Of a stretch of DNA of 64,000 nucleotides, positions 44,177 to 55,979 are shown in pieces. The translations under genes and the position numbers were made by a program. The stretch is from positions 1,419,743 through 1,483,742 of the forward strand of contig SCFE01000057.1 in NCBI GenBank assembly GCA_004352715.1. Direction: 5' to 3'. Source of the stretch: Hofstenia miamia (Eukaryota; Xenacoelomorpha; Acoela). The notes under the pieces are model-generated. The model was not told where the DNA came from. It searched no databases and saw nothing but the letters and a program-made list of their open reading frames with translations. The stretch's first letter is position 1; each line of letters begins with the position of its first letter.

Positions 44177-44519
44177 CTACATGTAAGAAATAGTTAAAGC
44201 TAAACTGCTTCCCATGTGCTCTTGACCTTCGAATTATCTCAATACAAGGAATGAATTATAATCTTTTTAAAAAAATCTAAATTTTTAAAACAAAAAATAG
44301 TCAATCTTTTCAAGTACTTCAGCCTTATCATAAATTTTCGATTTCCAAATAGGCTTGGAGAAAATTCTTTGAAAATGTATAAAACGACTCCAGGTTATTT
44401 TAGATTAAATTACTCAGAAATTTTTTAACATCTGAAAAAGCAACACAATAGAGAAATGCTCCTTTTCATTTACGCTTTGAAATTGTGCTCTGTCAGAGAC
44501 ATTGCAAGTGCCATGATCT

Positions 44520-44577
44520 CTGACTTTCCGCAGGGCAAGCGATTATTAATAAGTGTTTGAGAAGCCTACCTGTGGAA
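44520..44577 (-). CDS. Possible short exon behind a very good acceptor
   Basis: TTCTAAATATTTCTTTCCACAG precedes 44577. A frame reading RLLKHLLIIACPAE is open until a possible GTCAGA donor, leaving the phase needed by the exon at 44046-44176. The donor is poor, so the 3' edge is uncertain. Confidence 0.3.
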
Positions 44578-44581
44578 AGAA

Positions 44582-44632
44582 ATATTTAGAATTTGTTGAA
44601 TCCCATATGATGTATCAACAAATTCTAAATAT
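44582..44632. repeat. Perfect 18-bp hairpin
   Basis: ATATTTAGAATTTGTTGA (44582-44599) and its exact reverse complement (44615-44632) enclose a 15-nt loop. It lies immediately upstream of the acceptor for the possible exon at 44577 and includes part of its pyrimidine tract. Confidence 0.85.
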
Positions 44633-44688
44633 CTGAGCATTAATTATAGGGAATACTTTTAATCAATTTAAACAAATGGGAATTTACA

Positions 44689-44949
44689 TCATAATATAAT
44701 TATGTTTTCAAATTCCTTAGCTACAGCAATTTTGTGCAAATTTTCAACATTTTCACACTCACAAACAATTTGCAAATTTGAAGAAAAGTGTTTAAAATTT
44801 TGGGAAAAACGACTTGTTCTTTGAAAAAGCCCACAAGCCGTTAAGGGATAATGACTAAGCGACATTCTTGATAAATGCTTAACATTTTTCAGTCGGGAAC
44901 GTTTTTTTTCTTTTCTAGAACAATTTACACATTTAACATATTTTTTCAA
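44689..44949 (-). CDS. Open frame, possibly exon-bearing, unknown
   Basis: An 86-codon frame, of which the part after TTGTTCTAG (about 44920) reads KEKKRSRLKNVKHLSRMSLS and HYPLTACGLFQRT. Six cysteines in the whole frame. It lies between host-like exons on the same strand. No domain recognised. Confidence 0.3.
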   Translation of the reverse strand: MKKYVKCVNCSRKEKKRSRLKNVKHLSRMSLSHYPLTACGLFQRTSRFSQNFKHFSSNLQIVCECENVENLHKIAVAKEFENIIIL

Positions 44950-45680
44950 AATTGTTTGTTGTTCAAACTAGGCCTAATAGTAACCAGTTAAAAACACATT
45001 TAAGAATACAGGCCTAGAAAACAAGAGTAGGTTTGCTTGTGCACGCAGGCATAATTCATGAAAAACGATTCTTGCAAAAAAGTAGTTTTCATTGTGGATT
45101 CTGCAGAAATATTGTTTGCAGTAGTATACTACAATTTGCACTTATGTTAAAATTATAGTTTCTGCAGTAGTTTGTCATGAGTCAAAAATATTACCAAATT
45201 CAAGAAAACTTAGGAATTCGTACATGCTAAGATATTTTTGGTTCGACTTTGGTTTTAAATCAAGACGGCAACTCTAGGTTTTTCAGTTAGCGACTCATCC
45301 TTAAGGGCAGGCTAACTTTAAAAAAAACTGAATTGCTATTTGACTCCTTCAAATATGAAACAATGTAATACATTTGTTCGATGTGATAATGAAAAATTTC
45401 TTGCTTTGTAATAGTTATATTATTTTGTGAAGACTTTTTCAATATTTATTTTTTTTCTGGCTTTGCTGGAATAGTTGAAATTTCAATAAAATTTCAGTTT
45501 GCAGCCAATGGCTTTTACTTGGTTATGAAATAAATATTGAAGCATCATATTTACTGTAGGCATTAATATATGAAATCTCAGCAAATTGTTAATGTAAAGT
45601 CATATTTGTGAATTACTAACAAAATAATTTGGATGTTTTTTTTAAAGTATAGTAATTGCGAAACAAATCGTTTTAAAATA

Positions 45681-46236
45681 CAGGGTGTAACAAAAGTAAC
45701 CAGACGCTTCATTTTACGAGAAATCTAACTATTCATAAAATTAAAAAACGAATAATTTATAGTAGAATGTACAGTGTAGTGAATCTAAATCAACTTACTG
45801 AGGTTATAATGTCCAAAACGATGAATAATAAAAGAGGAAAGTGTTCATAGATAATGTTTCAGATTATGACCATCATGTTCAATGCATTTGTTAATCCGGT
45901 CAAGAACAGACCGGCACACCTTGTTCACCAAATCTAATGGTATGGCATGAATTTCTTTGAATAGCATTCTTCAGATCGTCCATAGTGCGTGGGTTTCTGC
46001 CATAAACTTTGTTCTTTAGTAAGTTTCAAAGTTTCACAGAAAAAAGTCGGGTACGGTCAGGTCCGGAGACCGTGCAGGCCAATCGATGGGGCCTCTGCGA
46101 CCCATCTACATGTTGGGAAAGTGGTTGTCCAACCACTCTCGCACAAAAAGCGAATAATGGGGCTGAGCTTCATCTTGCTGAACTACAGTTTTTTGCTTTC
46201 ATTTTGGAAGCGTCTGGTTACTTTTGTTACACCCTG
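45681..46236. mobile_element. Mariner/Tc1-superfamily element, internally deleted
   Basis: Perfect 30-bp terminal inverted repeats start CAGGGTGTAACAAAAGTAAC and are flanked by TA on both sides. The interior holds the end of a transposase on the minus strand. Too short (556 bp) to be autonomous. Its right part is repeated at 46241-46500 after a single N at 46240. Confidence 0.9.
45845..46190 (-). pseudogene. Transposase C-terminal remnant (IS630/Tc1/mariner)
   Basis: The minus strand reads QQDEAQPHYSLFVREWLDN, then after a stop GRRGPIDWPARSPDLTVPDF and later LDRINKCIEHDGHNLKH. The HY...REWLD, WPARSPDLTP-DFFLW and final H-x-GxH blocks are the DDE-domain end of this superfamily. At least four stops; dead. 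Confidence 0.8.
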
Positions 46237-46240
46237 TATN

Positions 46241-46500
46241 TGTCCATAGTGCGTGGGTTTCTGCCATAAACTTTGTTCTTTAGTAAGTTTCAAAGTTTCA
46301 CAGAAAAAAGTCGGGTACGGGCAGGTCCGGAGACCGTGCAGGCCAATCGATGGGGCCTCTGCAACCCATTTACATGTTGGGAAAGTGATTGTCCAACCAC
46401 TCTCGCACAAAAAGCGAATAATGGGGCTGAGCTTCATCTTGCTGAACTACAGTTTTTTGCTTTCATTTTAGAAGCGTCTGGTTACTTTTGTTGCACCCTG
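46241..46500. repeat. Duplicate right half of the mariner element
   Basis: Repeats 45978-46236 with about six substitutions after the single N at 46240 and ends at the same inverted repeat plus TA. Probably the other haplotype of one locus, left unmerged. Confidence 0.8.
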
Positions 46501-46701
46501 TATAATAAGAGGACGGCAAAGTAAAAAAAAACAGATAGGATCTGGATAAAATCAAATGCAAAAATTACAAGTTTTCAAAAAACATGCTTGAAGCCACTGT
46601 TTATATGTGTGTGAATTTCGCATGAACAACCCTAAAATATTTGGGAAATATTATTGTCTTCAGTCCCATTTTACCTCGATTGAGAACTTCATATTTCAAA
46701 C

Positions 46702-46737
46702 TGAACGGACCCAGCATTTACTACAACTAGGCATCTG
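46702..46737 (-). CDS. Possible 36-bp exon
   Basis: Lies between an acceptor (GATTTTTAAG) and a TCA|GTTTG site, twelve codons: QMPSCSKCWVRS. In phase with the exon at 46797-46875 across a 59-bp intron. Both donors are weak. Confidence 0.3.
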
Positions 46738-46796
46738 CTTAAAAATCAAATACCTAGTGACCTTTTGCTTACCATATTTATAGTAAAAATAGAAAC

Positions 46797-46875
46797 CTGT
46801 GTGACCACAGATTTTTTTCCCATTTTTGTGCAGCGGTCAATTTTGTCCAGTTTTGTGAGCTTTGCTCCCGCACAT
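46797..46875 (-). CDS. Possible 79-bp exon, lysine- and cysteine-bearing
   Basis: After an AG at 46876-46877 the frame reads CAGAKLTKLDKIDRCTKMGK then KSVVTQ and stops at CAG|GTTTCT. A second frame is also open over the same bases (VREQSSQNWTKLTAAQKWEK), so the choice rests on phase with 46702-46737 only. Confidence 0.35.
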
Positions 46876-47059
46876 CTATTTCTGGACCAATAATGAAATT
46901 TAATTTGCTTAAATTTTATCATTAGCAATCAAATTGAAAACCGAATTGAGATAGTACAAGCATATTTTAGCTTAGCAAATATAGTAAAATTGCAATTATA
47001 ATCGAAAATGCTTGCAAATAGTTGTTCAAATCGGTCCTGTAAACTGTTTTTATGACTCT

Positions 47060-47116
47060 GTTGTGGTGTGTTTGGCCTGTTGTGCTGGTTGTTGTGTAAA
47101 AAAAACACACCACACA
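47060..47116. repeat. Imperfect inverted repeat TTGTGGTGTGTTT
   Basis: TTGTGGTGTGTTT at 47060-47072 pairs with AAACACACCACACAA at 47102-47116 except for a two-base offset. GC-richer than its surroundings. Origin unclear. Confidence 0.6.
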
Positions 47117-47221
47117 ATGGCAAGCCTGTGTATGATCTATAGGATATTTACATATTTCAAGAGCCGAACTTATTTGACAAACAAGGATACAAATGCTTAA
47201 TTTCATGAAATTATCATACAA

Positions 47222-48070
47222 GCCTGTATTTGTGTTATTAGATATTATTACTTCACGTTTCTAAAAATTTTCAATTTGAAGCAGTTTGTTCAATTTCCTC
47301 TTACACTTTTAGAATATAGGTTAGATGGGCCTCATGATTGCAATCTTCACCAATTTGAATGAATATATATTTCCCATTTAATAATCAGAGAAGTCATGAC
47401 TAACAATGAATTATTTCAAATAAATATTTCAGAGGACACCACATAATTTAATGATCCTTTCAAAGGACTTCTTCAACTAATATTAGAAGTCTGCGCTGAT
47501 ATAATGACGCACTCCTGGAAACTACTCAAATTGTGAAAATTGTAACAAAATCTAATATGTTACTATTAAATATCCATGTTTATGTACACGTGCATTCTTT
47601 TATAAAAAAATCATTATATTGACGAAAAGAAAGTTCTTAAAAGTAAAATATTAGATATTGTAATTTTTTGATCTCTGCTCTGCTATATTTGTTTACTTAA
47701 TCTGACAATTAAAGTATACTTTTCAAAAAACATTTTGTATATTTTTTATTCATAGTGGCAATTTTTTCCATATATACTTCACTCTAATGAAGCTTATCAT
47801 ATTATATATATGTATATATATATATATGAAAATGGGTTACTTGGTATTTGGTTTACTCTAAACTTTGGAAAGTAATGTGATCTTTAGATTTTATATTTTG
47901 TCAAAGTACACCTTTAGTGAAAAAAATTAGTTAATGTTTATTGTTGAAAGGCAATAATAGCAGAAAAGACTTTTTCAAGTAAATTCATATCATGAATAAA
48001 TTCCAAGAGAAATATTACTTCTCCAACTTTTAAACGAAATTGTTATTTAATAGCTACATATTTTTTCGAG
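47222..48070. other. AT-rich stretch, no gene seen
   Basis: Only a broken (TA)n at about 47800-47827. Confidence 0.5.
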
Positions 48071-48078
48071 TGTTATAT

Positions 48079-48381
48079 CAGACTTGTAAGCGAACCGAGC
48101 TGAGCCGAGCATTTGATATACAACGAGCCAAAAACGAGCCTTTTTTAAGCCGAGGCAATTTATAATTCTGCTTTTTAATTTGCTTATGCAGATTTTCTTA
48201 CTTTTTATTCAATATACCTTTTCTATAATTATATTTTAAAATGTTTATTAAATATTTAGGAAGAGCTTGTTAAAGTTTTCTGAGAATGCAGTTTGTTTGA
48301 AAAAATATCGAGCTAAAACGAGCCTCACTCAACGAGACGAGCCGAGCTGAGCTTAAAAATGTCGGCTAGTTTACAAGTCTG
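48079..48381. mobile_element. hAT MITE, GAGCC family, copy 2
   Basis: The ends CAGACTTGTAA and TTACAAGTCTG are inverted repeats. TGTTATAT flanks both sides exactly (48071-48078 and 48382-48389), an 8-bp duplication. The interior matches copy 1 at 31985-32373 (TTTGATATACAACGAGCC, a TTCTGCTT...TTAATTTG block and a TCGAGCTAAA block) with fewer GAGCC units. Confidence 0.9.
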
Positions 48382-48898
48382 TGTTATATTCAGGGTGCTC
48401 CAGCTTTTGGCATGTTAACATTTCTTATTGCTGCATTTTCCATCTAATAAAAATTAACATTTTATTAATCTATAGAAGGAATTTTTTATTAAACTCAAAA
48501 CCAATGTTTTAATATTTCAAAAAGTCACAAATAGACCTTGCAACTCATATTGAAGTTTTGCAGCTATTTTACAACTAATGCAACAAAACTTAGTTCTTAC
48601 AAGACAAATCATCACCTCAAAAATGATATATTCTCTACAGCAACCACTTCACGTTTAGTATCCAGAAATACGTCTACAGGCACAAACTTCGATAAGTAAA
48701 GAAGTGGAAAGACAACTTTTCATCATGCCAAAATAGAATATCAGACAATATTGTATTTCAATTGCACAAGCGTTTTGCTAAATTTCACACCATTTGTCAG
48801 CCGATCACAAGCAAAAAAAAGCATTAATGCATTATCTGGGGCATGGACAAAGCAAATTAAAATGCTAAGGTTTGTGTTTGGTTTTGCATTTTTCAGCA

Positions 48899-49218
48899 AC
48901 AATTAGGAGAGAAAAATATACAGTTATGCTCAAAGACCATAATTGAAGCAAAAATGAAATTGCATCCAACGCATTTTTTTATTTGGTTAGGGGTGTTATT
49001 GAACAGTATTATCCAAATAAGATAGTAATTGTTGGAAGATTCCCAGAAAATTGGCCAGTTTATTTCAATTTTGATCCACTCAACAAGTAGGAAGAATTAC
49101 AACAGCTTCGGGATATATCGATCAAGAAGAGTGCATCAGAGTAGTTTTGAAAGAGCTTTGTGAAGATGTGATAGCAACAAACGCAGAAGAAATCAATGTT
49201 GAAATTCTGAATTTTTAA
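48899..49218 (+). pseudogene. Frameshifted coding relic, unassigned
   Basis: A very good acceptor-like site (GTTTGGTTTTGCATTTTTCAG) precedes 48899. Three consecutive frames then read as protein: QQLGEKNIQLCSKTIIEAKM (from 48899), GVIEQYYPNKIVIVGRFPEN then WPVYFNFDPLNK (to a TAG at about 49078), and QVGRITTASGYIDQEECIRV then VLKELCEDVIATNAEEINVE to TAA at 49218. Either a frameshifted pseudogene or exons with tiny introns. No family recognised. Confidence 0.45.
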
Positions 49219-49309
49219 AATCCCTATCCGCGTGTTACTAAAGAATGAAATACAGTTCAATTTCAATTTGGAATTTTGTTCTGTGTAACTTCTTAATTTT
49301 ATTAAACCC

Positions 49310-49371
49310 TATATATATATATATATATATATTTATGTACATATATATATACAATTATTTACAACATATAT

Positions 49372-49416
<45 letters not shown>

Positions 49417-49430
49417 TGTCTATATATATA
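49310..49430. repeat. (TA)n tracts left of the MITE
   Basis: Broken TA runs at 49310-49331, 49341-49352 and 49375-49415 that continue as (TA)n at 49709-49741 on the other side of the inserted element. Confidence 0.9.
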
Positions 49431-49707
49431 CGGGCTTTGGATGCAAAATTTTAAAATTTCTACAAGGCACTGGATACAAAATAATCTATACGGGCACTAG
49501 ATACTGTGGCCGAGGGCGCTGGACACGAGTCAAAAAAAAATTCTTGAAGAAACCTGAAACTCATACATAAGAAAGTAGACCCCTATTCCAAATGAGCAAT
49601 GTGAAAATTTTTGGACAAAATGAATTATTCTTTCAAAAAGGCGCTGGGTAATATGGAAAATCGGAAACTGTGGGCGGTGGATACAAATCCCATAGTGTCT
49701 AGAGCCC

Positions 49708-49708
<1 letters not shown>
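49431..49708. mobile_element. TA-inserted MITE with seven copies of a 12-bp motif
   Basis: The ends CGGGCTTTGGATGC and, as reverse complement, CGGGCTCTAGACAC are imperfect inverted repeats. The element sits between two (TA)n tracts, so the duplication would be TA. The motif GGCRCTGGATAC, allowing one to three changes, recurs at both ends and about five times inside. 278 bp, no coding. Confidence 0.65.
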
Positions 49709-49741
<33 letters not shown>

Positions 49742-49744
<3 letters not shown>

Positions 49745-51118
49745 TACATCAACGTACTCACAACACATAGTTATTCTTGAGTAGTTTTCTTGCTAGTAAT
49801 ATCACGCAGCCAAAAAAATACAGTATTGGTCTAACGACTATTATGAAGACAATGAACAAAACCTCTTTTGAACAAAAATTCCTACCGGAATAAGGAAATA
49901 AATTTCTATATTTTCATGAACTTGTTGCAATTTCTCATTCATATGGGATTTTTACTTCTGTGAAATATGATATTGTTTAAAAAAATTATCAAGGGCATGG
50001 AAAATTTGCAAATGTTAATTTGGTTTGCATCAATATTCGACAATATATGTCTAAGACCATATTTAACCTTATTTAACATTTATTCACAATCGAACATTAT
50101 AAAAATATAGGGCCACATAATAATGGGGAATTGCCACATTGCATCCTATCCTTATTGGAAAATTATTTAATATATTTGCATCTTGTAGCTTCCTTTTAAA
50201 TCTATGCGCCATAAAAGTGTGAGTCGAAAATTGATCCGAACCTCAAAGTAGAATAGTTTCTCATTTTTTCTTCGTTTTTTTTGCTTGCCTCCAGCATGAA
50301 AAATGATGTGTAATGAGTTTATTAATACAAGTCCTAGACTTTTTTGCATTGCTTCTAGTTGTGGCCATCCATAATATCAAGATTAAACAAGAATACTTCC
50401 TCAAGGCTACCCTTAGTTTAGCTAGAAGACAGTATTATGATTTTACAAAATCCATTTAAAAATTGAGTTTCTCTTAGATCATCAAAAAATTCTACATGCT
50501 TTTTCAATTTTTTCTTAATTTATGTCAAGAATGATTAAAAGACATCGTCCAATCTTAGTAGGTAAAAAAGTGTTCTACTTTCCTAGTAGTTTTCTAATGT
50601 TGGACACATTTAGTGTCTACGTGCAATATTTTTTGGATTATCTCTGTCTACGAAATCATTTAGGTTAAAAAATCTATAAATTAGGAAATCAGCCACCTCA
50701 AATATGTTCAGACGGATGCTCGAGAAATGCAAACGTTTACAGCAAACTAACAATATAGCATCTAAAACGAATCTTGAGAAAATGTTTCTCCCTTTATTTA
50801 TTGGCCCCTAGAGAAAAAATCTTAGCTGTTTGACTGTCGAATATGTGAAGCTCTTCAAAAATACATTAAGATGATCTTAACGAAAAGTTGTTTGATTTTT
50901 GCTATAAAATGATACTTGAGAGATCCTTTTCGACGCTTGAACAGAGAAAATGAGGTAACATGATGGGTGGATATTGCAAAAATTTGTTTAACGGTTTTTC
51001 ATGCCCAATACATTTGATGTATTAGCCCTAAAAGGTTCCAAAAAAGCTTATTTTCGATGCTTACAATGTATTCAAATTTAAAATATATGCAGCGTTGTTT
51101 GTAAATCTTTATTGTGCT
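49742..51118. other. AT-rich stretch, no gene seen
   Basis: Short frames only. The segment above about 50900 may be upstream sequence of the copia-like relic. Confidence 0.4.
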
Positions 51119-51124
51119 TTGCTG

Positions 51125-51510
51125 CACTAGGGAAATATTACGTCCGTTTGATGGTGAACTAAAATTTAATATGTGGCACAGGCAATTGCACATATGGATT
51201 GCATGTAAAATGCAAATTTCGATTCTTAGAACCGTAATAATAAATCAACTGCTAAATACCAAGAATTTAATATTTATCTTAGCGAATTAATGATTAATTA
51301 TTGAAAGCAATGAAATTGAAAATGTACCATTTCGTATTTCGGCTCAAAAATTGATCGAGATGGTAATAACGATTCACGATTTCTGTACATTATGTCATTC
51401 AGAAATTGTAAATGATGAGGATGTGTTGGAAAGGACTGCTGCTGCAAAAATAATCTGGCGGCATACCTTTGTTGTATTTCTAAATGAAATTAATTTATTA
51501 TATTATATTT
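51125..51510 (+). pseudogene. Copia-type gag-like relic
   Basis: A frame at about 51129-51290 reads LRPFDGELKFNMWHRQLHIW, matching the FxGxxxxxWxxxM block at the start of Ty1/copia Gag. Further on, in another frame, IVNDEDVLERTAAAKIIWRH matches the later L.DE.LE....AK..W block of the same protein. Spacing and order fit, but frames are broken and no pol domain was found. Confidence 0.45.
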
Positions 51511-52060
51511 AATAAGAAATGTTAAGGTCTTACAAAGTTTATTAATTAGCTAGGGGTAGTTAAAATGTTAAGTAACTGTTTCCTTATTGAAAACTTTGGC
51601 ATTTTTATTTAATTTTCGCTAGATATAATGTTAAATTAAGTGCAATTTAACAGAAAAAATTTATGTTTAGCATGATTGATAATTCTTAGAGTACCAATTT
51701 ATATAATTATAATATTTAGCACATTATTAAATAATGATCATTGTTATATGCAGAAAATTGCATTTTTTAATGTAGTCTTTCAATATATGTTATATTATGC
51801 ATTTTCAATTTCTTTGCAAAATATTGCATAATCTGTTCAAAGTATTGAAATTTGATATATATAACTTCGATAACAGTTTAAAATTTTTCATTAACTCCAT
51901 ATTTCCATCATTAAATTGCGTACCTTCTTAAATATTATAATTCAACATTTAATATACAGACGTCGTTTTTCAATAAGGTAGCATTTTCCTGTCGGTAATC
52001 TCACAACAAATCTTAAATCTTGATATATTCTTCTCAATCTTACAAAAATGAGCCTTATAG

Positions 52061-52226
52061 TCATGATCCATACATAATCAAAACTTTCGAAATCTTACCG
52101 TATAGTTGCATTAGAGAGAATGGTGAAGACTGCGAATTATTGAATTCCATTAAGGGTGAAGAAAATCTTAAAGCATTTTCGTTTGGAACGGGAAATTGTA
52201 GTGAAGGAACCATTAAACATGTGTGA
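52061..52226 (+). CDS. Putative terminal exon, cysteine-containing
   Basis: After an AG at 52059-52060 the frame is entered after one T and runs 54 codons to TGA at 52224-52226, reading HDPYIIKTFEILPYSCIREN, GEDCELLNSIKGEENLKAFS and FGTGNCSEGTIKHV. Three cysteines, the last eight residues before the stop. The same entry phase, an early PYI, and a similar last-cysteine position are seen in the exon at 4446-4593, so the two may be distant relatives. No family recognised. Confidence 0.4.
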
Positions 52227-52767
52227 TGATTTAAGTCTGTTACAGACATGAACTCTTTTTTGCAACTGTCACAATGTAGTCCAGGCTTACCTACTGATGA
52301 GGCCGGACAACCAGCTAAAATATATAGAGTTTTCTTCTGTTATCTAATTGGTCAACAGTAAAATTATTAGTCAAAGGCAAACATATTTAACCAATCAGAA
52401 ATTATTTTGCATAAATTATAAAAACAGTTTAATTAAAATTGGGCGGAGAAATAAATCATGTTCAGTATTTACGTAAATTGGTTGTGCAAATAAACGTTAA
52501 ATATGTAGCGATTTGTAAATTCAGGATGTTAAAAATTAGTTAGAAATAATGCCAATTCAAAGATTCTGAAAAAAAACTCGTTTTAATGAATAACTTCAGC
52601 CACATAGAATTATTTCTGTAAACTAATTTATAAAAACTGCCAAAAATTTAAGGATTTGGCTATTGATTAAGTGATGATGTTAATCACTGAATTTAAGTTT
52701 AACACCTGATCTACCAGCTTTGGGAATTTTCTCAATTTAGATACTCTATCTGCACTAATTTGAAAAA

Positions 52768-52798
<31 letters not shown>

Positions 52799-55700
52799 AT
52801 GTAAAACGACAATTTTAGTTATTATAAAATAAATGACATCATCTTAATACAACAGTTTACTGCCATTACCATCATTGAAGTTTTTTGAGATGGGAATAAG
52901 GGTAAAGCTCCTGCATTCAAAAAATATATTTTTGCCTCTGCAATCAAAGATAATAAAGAATCAATTCAACAAATAATGATATATGAATAGAACTGAGAAT
53001 GCATTTAATATTTTTGAGATAATTGAAAAAATGCTTTTTGAAAAATTTCACAAAGAAAGGAAAGAAACAAATTTACACATAAAATTTGATAAGGCTATTA
53101 CATAAAACAAATAATTGATAATACGACGCACAGTTAAAACAACAGCTACTCTACATTTTGACAAGAAAGGAATCATATTTGGAATTTCAAAATAAGTACA
53201 AAGGACCATTTCCAATTTCTATGGAGCAAGCTTCGCAAATATGATTGTATTCCTTTCCTCCTTATTTTCTTTGCCAGTCGGTGCTGACTACAAAGTACTG
53301 ATTTTCGTTTATTAGTACTGTGATAGGCACAACAAATTGCAACACTTTTATAAGTATGATCCCTCTTTAAAAAATGAGTATTAAAAGGCTCAATTTTAGA
53401 GTAAAAGATATAAATGCATTATTATCGAACGCAATTATTTATTAATAATACGATTATACATGTATATCATTTATTAAAACATCCATGTTTTTACTCAAAA
53501 CAATTGTTTAACAATAAAGTTGAATTCTGTCATCTAAAGCCTAAGTCAATATGTTCAATAGTTTTTGCAGTTCAAAAATATTACTGTCACGGGGCACATT
53601 AATTGCTGAGGCTGAAAAAACACTTCATTTCCAGGACTTCAATTATGATATGATCCAATGGCATCAATCAAAATTTACTCCAACATTTACTAGGATGCGT
53701 GTTCTCAAAAGTTTATAATACTTCATGCTTTTAACTGAAAACAGACGCATACGTTGTTAAACTATGGTTTTATAAGTATGAATATATTCGAATTCTTGTT
53801 TAAGAAGCTTTTGTGAGTCTGTTAATCACTTATAGATTAGTGTTTTCTTTAATAAATGCAGCTGTTAACTAGACAAATATTTCCGTACAACGTTTGGTAT
53901 CGAAGATAGTCGTTTCCGTTGCAAAGCATTATAAATAAGTTTGCAACTTCAAATTTATTATTTGATTACAATTACTTAATGCTGTTCTAAAATCAATTTA
54001 GCAGTGACTTTATATTTTATCCATGAATGTTTAAATAGTTATCGCCAAACTTATAAAATAATTTTGATTCTTAGCGCCAAAATTAATTTTGCTTTGTGAT
54101 TTATAAGAAATTTATTTTCATTCAATGCAATGTAAGGGGCACCATAAAAACCTTTTGCATAGACATATTTTGTAGTTAGTATATAGAAAAAAATTCAAAT
54201 TCAGTGGTAAAAGTTTACTGTATTCAAATAAATGCATTCAAGTGTTTCAAAATATGGCTGTTAAAATTTTGTTAAAATCCCTTGACTTGAAACGAAATAT
54301 AATTTTATAATTTTCAAACTGAATTTGATTTTTTTGCTAGAATAAAATGCCATGTGTATGTATAGAGGTTCACACGGGCACAGTATTATAACTAAATTTC
54401 CGATTTAAAATTCAGAGAAAATTTGAATTCCGTTCCCAAAATTGAGTTCAATTCTAAAATCAAAGTTATAGGGTTAAGCTTTGCGAATGAAATTTGTCAA
54501 TATCGATGTCCGACACTGTATATTATATCTTATTTTCATATTGAAGCAGTTGCAGTTTGAATGATATAAGCAAAAATTTACTTTGATTGAAAAAGTGTGT
54601 GTTGATTTATGTTAAGTGTACTAAGGTGATATTTTAACCTCTATTTGTCTGATTGTGCTAGCAAGTGATCGAAATGAGATATTGAAATTTCTTTAAAATC
54701 TAAATATTCATATCGCTTTCTGCATTAATTTATAGTATTTTAATAGAAGAGTATTGCGCAATATTTCACAATGCTGCGACGCTGTTGGATTTTCTTATGA
54801 ATGAGGAGTTTTCAGTTAATATTAGATTAATATCAACTGAACTTTAAGTAAGTTCAATAAATCTTTGTCTAACCAGGTATTCCAGAATGTTCTTTTTCTA
54901 AAACTGGTGCATAAAATGCTTGCTTTCTTTATCTATAGGTAAGTAGATAGAAGAAGTTTAAATAGTTTTTAGTGTCATTTAATGCAAAAAATAGATTCTG
55001 TCAACAAACGAAGCATCAATTGATCAATATTTATCTAGACTCTGTGTACCGTTGACGAGAGATAAGCCCTGTTTGTTAATCCAATACACTAAATAAGCTA
55101 TGGTCTACTTCAAATGATCCACTAACTAAGAAATATAGTACCACTTAAAATATGTCGGGTACAATTAGAGCTTAACTGAGCGAATAAATTGTTCCAAAGT
55201 TTAATTAAGTCCTACCTCGAAATATTTATTGTGTAACCCTAGAATGTATAAAATTCATATTAAAATGTTGATAGTACTGAAAATCTGATAATATATAGTA
55301 GTATTTCATTGAAATATGCGCAAGATTCATTACAAATATTTATCTAGCAAAGGCCCTTTACATGATCAATGGAATGATCAATGGAATACGTTATGCATTC
55401 TAGGATTAACAGATTATAAAAATAAATAATATATATTGCCATACATTGTAGTTCTATTTTCAATCTTGATTTTTTATAAATTTCGTAACTAATAAAATTG
55501 GCTACATGTAATTTATAAAAAATATTTAAAATATCTCAGTAACAGATTTAATACAAAATTTAACTAAATGTGTAGATTCTTAAATTGTAAAGAATTTTAA
55601 ACATTGATCTAAAACTGCGTGAAAAATACTTATTTTGCAATCCTATCAACATCACATCACAAAGATTCTTTTTAAAATTGCAAAAAAAATTTCAAATTTT

Positions 55701-55975
55701 ACTAGAAATTTTTTCCGCAATGCTCAGAAATTTGTGGTACACTAGCTGTCAATAGGCAGCTTCATATTGCATTTTTCAATTCAAAGCAAAAATAGACTTA
55801 TACTTTTCAGGCAAATATAATACATTTAAATATATTTATATAGAATATATTTAAATACAATGTATGATTATATCTTTGCCTTACTTCAATGCATTTTTTT
55901 TGAAATATTTAACATCAATGAAATACTTTTACTCATATTTCTAAATTAGAATTGTAACGGAATCTATGCATGTAT
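52227..55975. other. Long AT-rich stretch, no gene seen
   Basis: Contains (TA)n at about 52771-52798, a 12-bp tandem (GATCAATGGAAT twice) at about 55362-55386 and an AT-rich inverted repeat near 55823-55856. Nothing coding that I can support. Confidence 0.4.
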
Positions 55976-55979
55976 ATTT

